Source: an uncultured Cellvibrionales bacterium
Lineage (GTDB): Bacteria > Pseudomonadota > Gammaproteobacteria > Pseudomonadales > Cellvibrionaceae
Assembly (NCBI GenBank): GCA_913020395.1
Contig: CAJWCA010000006.1
Location: forward strand, 1-36,320
DNA: 36,320 bases
Direction of reading: 5' to 3'
Shown here: positions 17,743-26,619 of the stretch, piece after piece
How the letters are laid out: each line of letters begins with the position of its first letter
Position numbering within the stretch: position 1 is the stretch's first letter
The notes under the pieces: generated by a model
The model's input: the letters and a program-made list of their open reading frames with translations, nothing else
Databases searched by the model: none
What the model was told of the DNA's origin: nothing
Position numbers and translations under genes: made by a program

Positions 17743-18644
17743 GTGGGCGCCTGGCTCATATTCTCCTTCAAAAAGTCTATTAGCACTCTTACTTTATTTG
17801 GGAGGAAGTGCCGGCTAGGGTAGACAAGCCAGGCAGCGGTATCAAAGGTGTTTGCGCTCACTTGCCAATCTGGAATGCAATGGACTAGGGCACCACTGCT
17901 AATCTCACTGTCTACCAGCCAATGAGGAAGCAGGGCTGGACCTGTTCCGCAAAGAGCTGCTCTCTTCACACTGCCCGCGGGAGAAAGTGCGACCTCCCCG
18001 CTGACAGGCATTTTTTTAATCTCCCCTTTTTCGTTTTTGAATAACCAGTGAGACTGATAGTTTTTTAGAGTGAACAGAACACACTGGTGGTTGCGCAAGT
18101 CTTCTGGCGTATTCAGTGAGCCGTGATGCTTGAGATACTCTGGGCTGGCGACGACTCGATAATGTGTGTCCATGAGTTTCGATACCACCACATCGCCTTC
18201 TATGCTCGGTGCTAGTCGAATAGCTAAATCAATTCTGTCTGTCACTAAATCAACGTTGGCATCCGTAAAAAAACACTCTAGTTTCAATGACGGATATCGC
18301 AGCTTGAAGCGTGGCAGCAGCGGCACAATTTGTGTTTCCCCAAAGGTTGCCGACGCGGTAATACGCAAGGTGCCCTTGGGCGTGGCATCAGCATCTTTAA
18401 CATCGTGATGCATGCGCTCCAGTTCCTCTAACACTGGCACGGCTCGGGCCAAATAATGCTCTCCGGCTTCTGTGAGGCTCATGCTGCGTGTTGTTCTGTG
18501 AAACAGGCGCACTGCCAGCGTTGTCTCCAGTGCACTGATGGCACGCGACACTGACGATGGGTCTATATTTCTGAGTTTGGCCACTGTGGCGAAGCTTCGG
18601 TGTTGAGCAACTTCGACAAAGAGCGACATGTCTTCTGTATTCAT
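17739..18644 (-). CDS. LysR family transcriptional regulator
   Basis: 302 residues from the ATG at 18642-18644, the usual LysR start a few residues before the first helix (MSLFVEVAQHRSFATVAK). A TTG at 18678-18680 with GAGG eight bases upstream would add 12 residues and cannot be excluded, since the ATG lacks a ribosome binding site. The N-terminal winged helix is clear: IDPSSVSRAISALETTLAVRLFHRTTRSMSLTEAGEHYL. The C-terminal part is the co-inducer-binding domain of the CrgA/DmlR-like group (GTLRITASATFGE…PLLPRFKLRYPSLKLE). It is divergent from a short-chain dehydrogenase gene about 130 bases away, the classic arrangement for a LysR regulator and its target. Confidence 0.92.
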   Translation of the reverse strand: MNTEDMSLFVEVAQHRSFATVAKLRNIDPSSVSRAISALETTLAVRLFHRTTRSMSLTEAGEHYLARAVPVLEELERMHHDVKDADATPKGTLRITASATFGETQIVPLLPRFKLRYPSLKLECFFTDANVDLVTDRIDLAIRLAPSIEGDVVVSKLMDTHYRVVASPEYLKHHGSLNTPEDLRNHQCVLFTLKNYQSHWLFKNEKGEIKKMPVSGEVALSPAGSVKRAALCGTGPALLPHWLVDSEISSGALVHCIPDWQVSANTFDTAAWLVYPSRHFLPNKVRVLIDFLKENMSQAPT

Positions 18645-18774
18645 TCGTGTAAATATTGCACTAGTCTGAGGTAATTTCAATCCTTTATCCTCTTATTTCT
18701 CCCTAATAAAGTCTGTCTCAGCTGTTTTCGATGGCGCAAATGTGAAATCCATAAGAGTATTCAGGGGAGAGGCA

Positions 18775-19548
18775 ATGAGAAATTTAAGCGATCAAGTAGC
18801 ATTGGTTACAGGCGCAAGCCGGGGAATTGGAGCCGAGGTTGCCAAGGGTCTGGCAGCCTGCGGGGCACGAGTTGTGGTATCTGCAAGGAAGCTACGAGAT
18901 GCAGAACGCTCTGCACAAGCCATTATTGCCAAAGGTGGCACCGCCGAGGCCGTGGTGTGTGATGTCACCGATTATGAGTCAGTCAGATCCGCTGTTAGCT
19001 ATTGTGAGGTGCGTTATGGTCGTTTGGATATTCTGGTAAACAACGCCGGCGTGATAGACCCCATTGCGAGACTTTCAGATTCTGACCCGGAGCTGTGGGC
19101 CAGTGCCGTGGACGTCAATGTCAAAGGTGTCTACTTTGGTATCAGGGCTGCGACAGGGATTATGCTTAAGCAGGGTGCCGGCACTGTCATTAACATGAGC
19201 TCGGGTGCCGCTAACAGTATTTTAGAGGGCTGGAGTCACTATTGTTCCACTAAAAGTGCAGTGAAAAAGTTAACGGAGTGTGCCCACAAAGAATTATTTG
19301 AGCAGGGCATTAGTGTCATTGGTTTGAGCCCGGGCACTGTCGCGACAGACATGATGAAAAAAATCAGAGACTCTGGCATTAACCCCGTGTCTCAGCTCGA
19401 TTGGAGTTCTCATATATCTGCGCACTCGGTCGGTGAGGCGGTCGTCTATTTATGCACGCCGGCTGCGCGGGATTTGTCCGGTACTGATTTTTCTCTCAAG
19501 ACGGAAGAAGGGCGTCGACGGGTGCAGGCTTCTGCTCAGTCTGAATAG
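18775..19548 (+). CDS. Short-chain dehydrogenase/reductase (SDR)
   Basis: 257 residues from the ATG at 18775, which has GGGGAGAGG just upstream; a GTG at 18742 would precede that site and add an atypical leader. Classical SDR features: nucleotide-binding TGASRGIG near the N-terminus, CDVTD, the NNAG motif (LVNNAGVID), catalytic Ser in INMSSGAA, and YxxxK as YCSTK. It should be an NAD(P)(H)-dependent oxidoreductase acting on a hydroxyl/keto group; substrate unknown. After the catalytic motif, LSPGTVATDMM matches the family. The divergent LysR gene is the likely regulator. Confidence 0.92.
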   Translation: MRNLSDQVALVTGASRGIGAEVAKGLAACGARVVVSARKLRDAERSAQAIIAKGGTAEAVVCDVTDYESVRSAVSYCEVRYGRLDILVNNAGVIDPIARLSDSDPELWASAVDVNVKGVYFGIRAATGIMLKQGAGTVINMSSGAANSILEGWSHYCSTKSAVKKLTECAHKELFEQGISVIGLSPGTVATDMMKKIRDSGINPVSQLDWSSHISAHSVGEAVVYLCTPAARDLSGTDFSLKTEEGRRRVQASAQSE

Positions 19549-19578
19549 AGGTTTTCTTTCCCCGTAACAAATAAGCGA

Positions 19579-19584
19579 TATAAT
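19579..19584 (+). promoter_or_regulatory. Candidate -10 element for the MscS gene
   Basis: A perfect TATAAT lies about 30 bases before the MscS start. No good -35 hexamer exists 16-18 bases upstream, which would fit a stress-sigma (RpoS-like) promoter or an activator-dependent one. RpoS control is known for E. coli mscS; here it is only inference. Confidence 0.45.
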
Positions 19585-19616
19585 ATACAGATCACTATTC
19601 ATTACAGGTCTGCCTC

Positions 19617-20447
19617 ATGGAACAGGAAATAGAACAAGTTGTAGGGATCTACACTCTCATCATCGAGTTTTTTGTGAATTATAGCTTTCAGCTCTTTGGC
19701 GCGCTGATTGTTCTTGGGGTCGGCATCTTGATCGCGCGTAAAGTTGACGGCTGGGTATTTGCCTTGTGTCAGCGTAAAAACATCGACATAACCTTGAGTC
19801 GATTTGCGGCGTCGAGTGTCCGCATTATTATCATTGTAATGGTGGCCATTATTGCACTGGGGAAACTGGGAATCAGTGTGACGCCTTTCCTTGCAGCGGT
19901 TGGTGCACTTTCATTGGGGGCTGGTTTGGCCTTACAGGGGCTGCTGTCCAATTATAGTGCCGGGCTGAACATAATATTAGCTCGCCCCTTCGTAGTGGGG
20001 GATACCATCTCCGTTCAGGGTGTTACAGGTTTAGTCTCTGAGGTCCATTTGGCGTATACCGCGCTAGTTGATGAAGATGGTGTCATCATCACTATCCCCA
20101 ATAAACACATCGTGGGAGAAGTTATTCATAACTCCCAGGCCGACAGTATTATTGAGTTGTCGGTAGGTATTGCCTATCAAAGCCAGCCTGAGGCGGCCAT
20201 TGTCCTTGTGCGTAAAGCGCTTGAAGATATTGAAGGCATTAGCGATGCGCGTTTGCCTTTAGTGGGCATTGATGGTTTTGGCGATAGCAGTATCGATTTG
20301 GGTATTCGTTTCTGGGCTAAAACTGAAAAGCTGTTTGACGCGCGTTACAAAGCTAATTTAGCGATCTACAACGCGCTCGAACAAGGGGGGATAGAAATCC
20401 CCTATCCCCAGGCCGAGGTCAAAATAATTGCCGGAGATATTTCTTAG
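19617..20447 (+). CDS. mscS: Small-conductance mechanosensitive channel, MscS family
   Basis: 276 residues, close to E. coli MscS (286). Three N-terminal membrane helices at about 22-42, 62-82 and 88-110. The third is the pore-lining TM3, with Gly/Ala packing LAAVGALSLGAGLALQGLLSNYSAGLNIILARPFVVGD, the hallmark of the family. The beta domain (SVQGVTGLVSEVHLAYTALVDEDGVIITIPNKHI) and the C-terminal alpha-beta domain follow. It opens on membrane tension during hypo-osmotic shock and releases solutes from the cytoplasm. The convergent neighbour is a BCCT osmolyte importer, so the two handle opposite halves of osmotic adjustment. Confidence 0.94.
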   Translation: MEQEIEQVVGIYTLIIEFFVNYSFQLFGALIVLGVGILIARKVDGWVFALCQRKNIDITLSRFAASSVRIIIIVMVAIIALGKLGISVTPFLAAVGALSLGAGLALQGLLSNYSAGLNIILARPFVVGDTISVQGVTGLVSEVHLAYTALVDEDGVIITIPNKHIVGEVIHNSQADSIIELSVGIAYQSQPEAAIVLVRKALEDIEGISDARLPLVGIDGFGDSSIDLGIRFWAKTEKLFDARYKANLAIYNALEQGGIEIPYPQAEVKIIAGDIS

Positions 20448-20495
20448 GCAGGTTATTTAAACCATACGGCTGCTGTTGTTCTCTTTATGAGCCTA

Positions 20496-22067
20496 TTAGA
20501 GGTGGACCGTTTTATTGTAATCGATCAAACCTTTATACAAGCTCATACACATAATCAGAATGACCAGTGTAAAAGGCAACGCTGCGGTGATTGTGCCGGC
20601 TTGTAAGGCATTGAGTGCCGTTGCACCACCGCCATACAGGAGTGCGCAGGCAATCATTCCCTGAATAATTGCCCAGAAAACCCGCTGTGGAATAGGGGTG
20701 TTCAATTTGCCACCGGCGGTAATGGTATCAATGACCAGAGCGCCAGAGTCGGCCGAAGTAATAAAGAATATGAGCAGTAATAAGATGCCAAGCCCTGAGG
20801 CCAGATTGGTCAGTGGCAAGTTTTCTAACATCTGGAACATCGCCAGGCTGGCAGAGCTAATGCCGTTGGCGAGTTCACCCACTCCCGCCTCTGCCTGAAG
20901 CAGGGCGCTGTTGCCAAAAACAGTAAACCACAGCAATGCAATCACGGTGGGCACACACAGGGCGGCAATTAACAACTCCCTGATGGTGCGGCCGCGGGAA
21001 ATGCGGGCAACAAACATTCCCACAAATGGCGACCAACTAATCCACCAGGCCCAGTAAAAAACGGTCCAGGCGTGCATCCATGTTTCATCACTACGGTCGA
21101 CCCAGTTGCTCAGAGGAAGCAGGTATTGGGCATAGTTGACTACGTTGCTTGCCAGCGCAGAAGCTAGCTGTAAGCTTGGTCCTGCAAAAAAAACAAAACA
21201 CAGCAGAAGAGCCGCAAAAAACATATTGATGTTGCTGAGTAATTTGATGCCGCCTTCCAGGCCACGCATAACAGATACGGTTGTTATGATCATTATTGTA
21301 ATAATGAAAAGAATTTGAGTATTGAGCCCCTCTGAAACGCCAAAGAGGTAGTGTAATCCCGAAGCGGCTTGAGTGGCGCCAAGCCCCAGAGAAGTCGCCA
21401 GGCCAAACAGCGTGGCCACCACCGCAATGATGTCAATCGTGTGGCCCATCCAGCCCCAGCATCGATTCCCGATCAGAGGGTAGAATGCAGAGCGAATCGT
21501 TAAAGGCAAACCCTTGTTGTAATAGAAAAACCCGAGAGAGGCAGCAATAACAATGTAGACGGCCCAGGCATGCAGGCCCCAATGATAAACGGTTGCTGCA
21601 ATAGCAAGGTCCGCGGCCTCCGGGGTATTAGGCGTGACACTCAAAGGGGTGCCGGCCCAGTTGCTGTAGTAGGCCACGGGCTCTGCTACGCCCCAAAACA
21701 TAAGGCCTATGCCCACACCGGCGGCAAACAACATGGCAAGCCAGGAGGTGGTGCTGAAATCTTTATCTGAGTCTTGACCGCCCAGTCTAATTTTGCCAAC
21801 CGGCGACAAAATCAAAAATAAACAAAATAAAAGAATGGCATTGGCCGCCCCCATAAAAAACCAGTCAAAATGCTCCAAGCACCACGCCTTGCTGGCACTG
21901 AGCGACTGGTTGGCGAGCTCTGGGTTAAGCAGGGTGACGATGACAAATAAAAGGATGAGCACAGCGCTTACGGTGAAGACAGGAGCGTGAATATCAAGTC
22001 CGTATCTTTTTATGTTGTCTTGGCCAATGTAGTGGTTTATTTCGTAGTGTTCGGGGCTGATCGGCAT
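20496..22067 (-). CDS. BCCT family transporter (betaine/carnitine/choline type)
   Basis: 523 residues, 12 membrane spans. Signature segments are AAGVGIGLMFWGVAEPVAYY and, in TM8, WTVFYWAWWISWSPFVGMFVARISRGRTIREL, whose Trp cluster forms the quaternary-amine site in BetP and CaiT. The AGVGIGL motif in the first conserved helix is close to the AGMGIGL form of Na+-coupled members. The short C-terminal tail (KGLIDYNKTVHL) lacks the long charged extension that senses osmolality in BetP. Likely substrate is glycine betaine or a related compatible solute. Upstream is a short inverted repeat at 22132-22145. Confidence 0.94.
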   Translation of the reverse strand: MPISPEHYEINHYIGQDNIKRYGLDIHAPVFTVSAVLILLFVIVTLLNPELANQSLSASKAWCLEHFDWFFMGAANAILLFCLFLILSPVGKIRLGGQDSDKDFSTTSWLAMLFAAGVGIGLMFWGVAEPVAYYSNWAGTPLSVTPNTPEAADLAIAATVYHWGLHAWAVYIVIAASLGFFYYNKGLPLTIRSAFYPLIGNRCWGWMGHTIDIIAVVATLFGLATSLGLGATQAASGLHYLFGVSEGLNTQILFIITIMIITTVSVMRGLEGGIKLLSNINMFFAALLLCFVFFAGPSLQLASALASNVVNYAQYLLPLSNWVDRSDETWMHAWTVFYWAWWISWSPFVGMFVARISRGRTIRELLIAALCVPTVIALLWFTVFGNSALLQAEAGVGELANGISSASLAMFQMLENLPLTNLASGLGILLLLIFFITSADSGALVIDTITAGGKLNTPIPQRVFWAIIQGMIACALLYGGGATALNALQAGTITAALPFTLVILIMCMSLYKGLIDYNKTVHL

Positions 22068-22131
22068 GTGGCCTCTGATGTCAAATATGATGGTAGAGCA
22101 GGTGTAGCGGCTATTGGGTGAACATTTTTAA

Positions 22132-22145
22132 TGTGAAAAATCACA
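22132..22145. promoter_or_regulatory. TGTGA-AAAA-TCACA inverted repeat upstream of the BCCT gene
   Basis: Arms TGTGA (22132-22136) and TCACA (22141-22145) with a four-A centre, about 65 bases before the BCCT start. The arms match CRP half-sites, but the spacer is four instead of six, so CRP binding is doubtful. It may be an operator for another factor or a weak hairpin after the binding-protein gene. Confidence 0.3.
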
Positions 22146-22184
22146 CCCTATCGTATTTAGAGTGAAAAAGGTATTTTTTCCGTG

Positions 22185-23411
22185 TCAGTGACCAGGGGGC
22201 TCCGGCCTTAGAAATTTCAGGCGTGCCGCCTCGAGCTCTTCAATAACATGCTTCGTATCGGGCTTTTCCATGAACCTTGCCAGCGCATCGAACCCACTCG
22301 TGGCAAATTCATTGTTACTATCCCGGTCAAAATATTGCGAGTAGCCGTCTGCGCTTTTTAGTAACTCGACACCGTGATGAGATAAAAGCTTGTTTGAAAC
22401 GGGAGAATCTGTGTGCGGGGACATGGTGCCAAGAGCATCATTCAGAGAGGCCATAGCTTCCCCATTGGCGACCATTTTTAAGAACGCTTTGGCGCTCTTT
22501 TTATTACTTGAATTCCTGGGGATTATGAGTGCGTCTGTTGGCGCCTCTTCGAAACTTCCTATTGTCTCATCGACAATGGGAAACCTGAAAAAACCTACAT
22601 CCTCACTGAGCTCAGCGTGTAAGTTGGCGGCCGCAAAGTTGCCGATTAAGGTCATGCCCGCCAAACCGCGGTAGACATAGGGGATAGATTCTCGCCAGCT
22701 GAGCTCCCTGTGATTTTGTAGAAAGTAGTTTTCATCAATGATCACTTTCCAGTGTTCAAATACTTTTTCCACGCGAGGGTCGTTAAAGGAAATGTCACCC
22801 TTTAAAAGATTGCGGTGAAATTGTAAGCCGTTAATTCGCAGGTTGAGGTAGTCAAACCAGCTGCCGGTGGTCCAGGGATATTTTGTGCCTATCGTTATTG
22901 GGGTGATCCCGTTTTCTTTGAGCGTTTCACAGGTCAACAGAAAATCATTCCAGCTGACAGGAGGGGGCAGCTTATACTTTTTCAATATCGATTTTCGGTA
23001 GTAGAAACCCCAGGAGTAATAGGAATAAGGCAGGCCAAAAACTTTAGCGTTTACACTGACAACTTCTTTGATGTTTGGGGGGAAAGCTCTGTCCCAATTC
23101 TCATGTTGCCAGACATCATCGATGGGCTCAATCAAACCCATATTAACAAAATGCTCCAAGCTCCTGCCGGCTTGCCAGTAGACTATGTCGGGACCGTTTT
23201 TACTGGCCAACAAGCGCCTGATTTCTTCTTTGTAGCCCGTGTCGTTACTTACCCACAAGCGGACCTTTAGCCCGGGGTGGGCCGATTCAAACCCCTTGAT
23301 AATCTGGGAGAAGACACTTCGAGCGGCTCCATCCTCCAGCATTAGGGCGATCACCAAAGAGTCCCGCTCGGCCGAGGCTGTTGGCAGCGAAAGTGAGAAC
23401 ATTAATAGCAA
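22185..23411 (-). CDS. Family-1 extracellular solute-binding protein (MalE-like), start frameshifted
   Basis: About 400 mature residues of a bacterial family-1 solute-binding protein: DSLVIALMLEDG, FSQIIKGFESAHPGLKVRLW, GPDIVYWQAGRSLEHFVNMGLIEPID, LPYSYYSWGFYYRKSILKKYKLPPPVSWNDFL and YVYRGLAGMTLIGNF are typical. Such proteins bind sugars or similar solutes in the periplasm. The start is odd. The frame opens only at a TTG (23409-23411) with no charged n-region. Immediately upstream the same frame reads K-I-G-R-I-A-G after a TGA that overlaps a GTG (23434-23436) across five A. Removing one A would give a complete signal peptide beginning MKIGRIAGLLLMFSLSLP. This means a sequencing error, a real frameshift or a homopolymer switch. 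No permease or ATPase gene is adjacent. Confidence 0.82.
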   Translation of the reverse strand: MLLMFSLSLPTASAERDSLVIALMLEDGAARSVFSQIIKGFESAHPGLKVRLWVSNDTGYKEEIRRLLASKNGPDIVYWQAGRSLEHFVNMGLIEPIDDVWQHENWDRAFPPNIKEVVSVNAKVFGLPYSYYSWGFYYRKSILKKYKLPPPVSWNDFLLTCETLKENGITPITIGTKYPWTTGSWFDYLNLRINGLQFHRNLLKGDISFNDPRVEKVFEHWKVIIDENYFLQNHRELSWRESIPYVYRGLAGMTLIGNFAAANLHAELSEDVGFFRFPIVDETIGSFEEAPTDALIIPRNSSNKKSAKAFLKMVANGEAMASLNDALGTMSPHTDSPVSNKLLSHHGVELLKSADGYSQYFDRDSNNEFATSGFDALARFMEKPDTKHVIEELEAARLKFLRPEPPGH

Positions 23412-23640
23412 TCCCGCTATTCGGCCGATTTTTCACCCCCTGACAAACTGAGTACATAAACCTGAAGAGTAGCAGAGAAAGGAGCTTACGTTTGGGGGAG
23501 ATAGGCATTTGCAGGTCTCTATGGCAGAATCAATGTGTATCATTCAGGATGACGGGGACGTCGTAAAAATGGTGCCTAATAAGCTTAAAGGCTACTCCAG
23601 GTGGTAGAACGCTTCTTTCCCCAAGAAACGGCGAAAATTT

Positions 23641-24891
23641 ATGGATAAACAACACGCTCCGACACAAGGCGACTCAAGCGCTGGTAAAGGAGGCGGTCTG
23701 GATCGACGTATCGGTCTGGGCTTACTCCTGTTATATGGGTTGGGTAACATTCTAGGGGCCGGCATCTATGTCCTGGTCGGAAAGGTTGCAGGCGAGGCGG
23801 GTTATGGCACGCCATTGGCATTTCTACTGGCTTCGGTCGCCGCAGGTTTTACGGTTTTTAGTTACGCGGAGCTCTCAGCCCGGTACCCGGTGAGTGCGGG
23901 CGAGGCCGTTTATCTTTTCGAAGGATTTCGCAAGCGAGGTTTGTCAATTTTGGTTGGCGTGCTGTTGGCGCTGTCCGGGATTGCTTCTGCGGCCACCATT
24001 TCACGTGGATTTGCTGGCTACCTTCAAGCGTTTTGGGTGCTCCCCGAATCCTTTCTTATCGTGGTATTCATCCTAAGTCTTGGCCTGATTGCGCTTTGGG
24101 GAATTGCGGAGTCCCTAAAATTTGCCGCACTGCTTACACTGGCGGAAATTCTCGGTCTGTTGATGATTGTGTGGGTTGGCAGTGATAGCTTGACCGGGCA
24201 GGTTGTTATTGATCTGTCCCAAATAGAACTGAAAGAAGTGCTTTCTCCGGGTATCTTTCTGGGGGCTTTTCTCGCGTTTTACGCATTCATCGGATTTGAG
24301 GACATGGTTAATATTGCGGAGGAGGTAGAGTCGCCGCAACGAAACCTGCCGCTGGCCGCGGTGTTGGCTTTGGCGGTGGCTACGCTGCTGTACTGCGCAA
24401 TCAGCTGGATTGCAGTGTCAGTGGTGAGCCCGGTTGAGCTGTCGGCCAGTGATGCGCCTTTGGCTTTGGTTTATGAGCGAGCCAGTGGGCAATCGTCAAC
24501 CATCATCAGTGTTATCGGTCTGCTGGCTATCGTCAACGGCGCCTTGATTCAAATTATAATGGGCTCTCGCATTATTTACGGTATGGCGTGCCGCGGATGG
24601 ATGCCCGCGGTATTCTCGCAAGTGCATCCGGGCACAAAAACGCCGATGTACGCCAGTGTGCTGGTGATTGTTATGCTTCTTGTTTTTGCGCTCAGTATGC
24701 CCTTGCTCAATCTGGCAGAGCTCACCAGCTTTCTGGTATTGTCAGTATTTTTTATGGTAAATGCGGCCTTAATTAAAGTGAAAGCGCTTTACCCTAATCC
24801 CTCGGGTGTTAGGGTGTTCCCTGTCTGGTTGCCCTGGTGTGGGCTGGTCATTAGCGCCGCATTTATCGCTTTGAAACTGATCCTGGAGTAA
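23641..24891 (+). CDS. APC superfamily amino-acid permease
   Basis: 416 residues with about 12 membrane spans. The first helix has GLGNILGAGIYVLVGKVAG, the conserved unwound substrate/ion-binding helix of APC transporters; FSYAELSARYPVSAGEAVYLFEGF and AFIGFEDMVNIAEEVESPQRNLP (helix 6 and the following loop) are also family signatures. It is slightly shorter than typical members (430-500), the end coming soon after the twelfth helix. Substrate is probably an amino acid or amine, not further definable. The ribosome binding site is weak. It converges with the monooxygenase gene, leaving only five bases between stop codons and no terminator between them. Confidence 0.9.
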   Translation: MDKQHAPTQGDSSAGKGGGLDRRIGLGLLLLYGLGNILGAGIYVLVGKVAGEAGYGTPLAFLLASVAAGFTVFSYAELSARYPVSAGEAVYLFEGFRKRGLSILVGVLLALSGIASAATISRGFAGYLQAFWVLPESFLIVVFILSLGLIALWGIAESLKFAALLTLAEILGLLMIVWVGSDSLTGQVVIDLSQIELKEVLSPGIFLGAFLAFYAFIGFEDMVNIAEEVESPQRNLPLAAVLALAVATLLYCAISWIAVSVVSPVELSASDAPLALVYERASGQSSTIISVIGLLAIVNGALIQIIMGSRIIYGMACRGWMPAVFSQVHPGTKTPMYASVLVIVMLLVFALSMPLLNLAELTSFLVLSVFFMVNAALIKVKALYPNPSGVRVFPVWLPWCGLVISAAFIALKLILE

Positions 24892-24896
24892 GTTGC

Positions 24897-26399
24897 CTAT
24901 TGGTAGGAAAAAATGCCTTCATCCAAATCAATATTAGGCATTTCCTCCCGCTCTACCCAGTAGTCCTGAGTGTGTTGCCAGTTAGCTCCCGCGCCGCGTT
25001 TTGCCATTCTATGTCTCGCCCGCTGTAGGTAGCCGGGATTAAACTCATTAATGTCACCCCAGTCCAACAGTTCCATGTCTTGCTCTTCCTCGCCCAGAGC
25101 AATGTTAACTTGGCGTGCTTTTTTATCATCCATGTGCCGTAATAAGCGGCAGACAAAATCGCCAATTAAATCCACACGCAAGGTCCAGCTGGCCCGGAAG
25201 TAACCCATCACCCAAGCCATGTTGGGCAAACCAGTAAACATCATGCCGCGGTACGTGATCAGCTTGCTGAAGTCGATGGTTTCCTCATCAATTGAGAAAT
25301 TGATACCGCCGAGCACACTCAGATTAAAACCTGTTGCCGTCATCACGATGTCAGCGTCGAGTGATTTTCCTGACTTCAGTTGAATGCCGCTTTCGGTAAA
25401 ACACTCGATTTCATCGGTGACCATAGATGCCTTGCCGTCGCGGATGCCTTTAAACAGATCTCCATCGGGCACAAAGGCAATGCGTTGATGCCACGGCCGG
25501 TAGCGAGGGGTGAAGTGGGTGGCGACATCATAGCCGTCGGGCAGCAGCGGTGTAATGCCGTTAATCAATTCCTTTTTAACTTCCTCGGGGTAGTCTTTGG
25601 CAACTTTAACGTAGTCGTGTTGATCCTTAAGAATCTGGCGCCGTGTGATCTCGTGAATCCACTCTTCTTTGACCTCAAGGCTTCGCAACTGATCGGCGAG
25701 TGGGTTCTCATTTTTTCCGGGGAAAAAATAAGTGGGTGAGCGTTGTAGCACAGTAACATGTTCACAATCTTCGGCAATATTGGGGGCCAGGGTCGCCGCA
25801 GTGGCACCTGAACCAATGACAATCACTTTTTTGTTTTTGTAATCCAGGCCTTCAGGCCAGTTTTGGGGGTGAACGATTTGGCCCTTGAAGGACTCCATTC
25901 CCTGCCAATCCGGGGTGTAACCCTTGCCGTGGTCATAATACCCCTGGCACATCCAGAGGAAGTTGCAAGTATAGGTCAGCGTCTCTCCGGTATCGGTCAG
26001 AGTCACTTGCAAGGTCCAAAGTTTGTCTGCGCTCGACCAGTTGGCTTGCATGATTTTGTGTTTGTAGCGAATGTGTTCATCGAGCCCGCTGTCTTTGATG
26101 ACCTCGCCCATGTAGTTGAGGATCTCTTCCCCGGTGGCAATGGGTTTGCCACTCCAGGGTTTAAAACGATATCCAAAGGTGTACAGATCACTGTCAGAGC
26201 GAATGCCGGGGTATTTGTGCATTAACCAGGTGCCGCCAAAACTGTCCATGCTGTCCAATACACAAAAACGCTTGTCGGGGCACTGTTCTTTGAGGTGGTG
26301 TGCAGAGCCAATGCCAGAGATGCCAGCACCAATAATGAGAACGTCGAAATGCAGCTCAGAGCCTGGTGTGGGTGCCTGTTTTTCAGTAGCAGTAGTCAT
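24897..26399 (-). CDS. Flavin monooxygenase, Baeyer-Villiger type
   Basis: 500 residues from the ATG at 26397-26399, which has AAGGAG seven bases upstream; an upstream in-frame start would precede that site. FAD-binding GAGISG (24-29), then FGGTWLMHKYPGIRSDSD, the Baeyer-Villiger fingerprint F-x-G-x-x-x-H-x-x-x-W-P as FKGQIVHPQNWP (171-182), and an NADPH-binding GSGATAA (196-202). It should insert one oxygen atom from O2 into a ketone, or oxidise a soft heteroatom, using NADPH and FAD. Substrate unknown; the GGTW/MHKYPG variant is close to EtaA/MoxY-type enzymes. It is monocistronic and has a perfect palindrome about 55-70 bases upstream. Confidence 0.92.
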   Translation of the reverse strand: MTTATEKQAPTPGSELHFDVLIIGAGISGIGSAHHLKEQCPDKRFCVLDSMDSFGGTWLMHKYPGIRSDSDLYTFGYRFKPWSGKPIATGEEILNYMGEVIKDSGLDEHIRYKHKIMQANWSSADKLWTLQVTLTDTGETLTYTCNFLWMCQGYYDHGKGYTPDWQGMESFKGQIVHPQNWPEGLDYKNKKVIVIGSGATAATLAPNIAEDCEHVTVLQRSPTYFFPGKNENPLADQLRSLEVKEEWIHEITRRQILKDQHDYVKVAKDYPEEVKKELINGITPLLPDGYDVATHFTPRYRPWHQRIAFVPDGDLFKGIRDGKASMVTDEIECFTESGIQLKSGKSLDADIVMTATGFNLSVLGGINFSIDEETIDFSKLITYRGMMFTGLPNMAWVMGYFRASWTLRVDLIGDFVCRLLRHMDDKKARQVNIALGEEEQDMELLDWGDINEFNPGYLQRARHRMAKRGAGANWQHTQDYWVEREEMPNIDLDEGIFSYQ

Positions 26400-26453
26400 G
26401 GTGAACTCCTTCATTCGCTTTGGGTTGAATATATCATTGAGCTGCAAAAATCC

Positions 26454-26471
26454 TTGTCACCAAAGTGACAA
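26454..26471. promoter_or_regulatory. Perfect palindrome upstream of the monooxygenase gene, candidate operator
   Basis: TTGTCAC-CAAA-GTGACAA: seven-base arms, four-base centre, in the 220-base divergent gap between the monooxygenase and YitT genes. On the minus strand its GTGACA part could serve as a -35 element with AT-rich TGATATATT about 18-21 bases beyond, so a bound repressor would block polymerase. A further half-site-like CTGTCAC lies about 40 bases away, near 26500. The binding factor is unknown. Confidence 0.5.
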
Positions 26472-26619
26472 TCGGTGAACGAAAGGGCGTAACTTGATCT
26501 CTGTCACTGCCGCAGGGGTAATCTAAAAGGTTGATTGTGTTCCCAGGGGAGAGGCTAGATAATGCCCGGCTGAGCGCCACTCTTCCCGTATCAACCACCA
26601 TTTTGGAAACCGCATTCCT

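Noticed and set aside
22132-22145. CRP site upstream of the BCCT gene
   Set aside because: Half-sites TGTGA and TCACA are present but with a four-base instead of six-base spacer, so it is kept only as an inverted repeat.
23521-23607. A 28-codon open frame (ATG to TAG) upstream of the APC permease gene, possibly a leader peptide
   Set aside because: No good ribosome binding site, no run of regulatory codons and no terminator-like structure after it; most likely chance.
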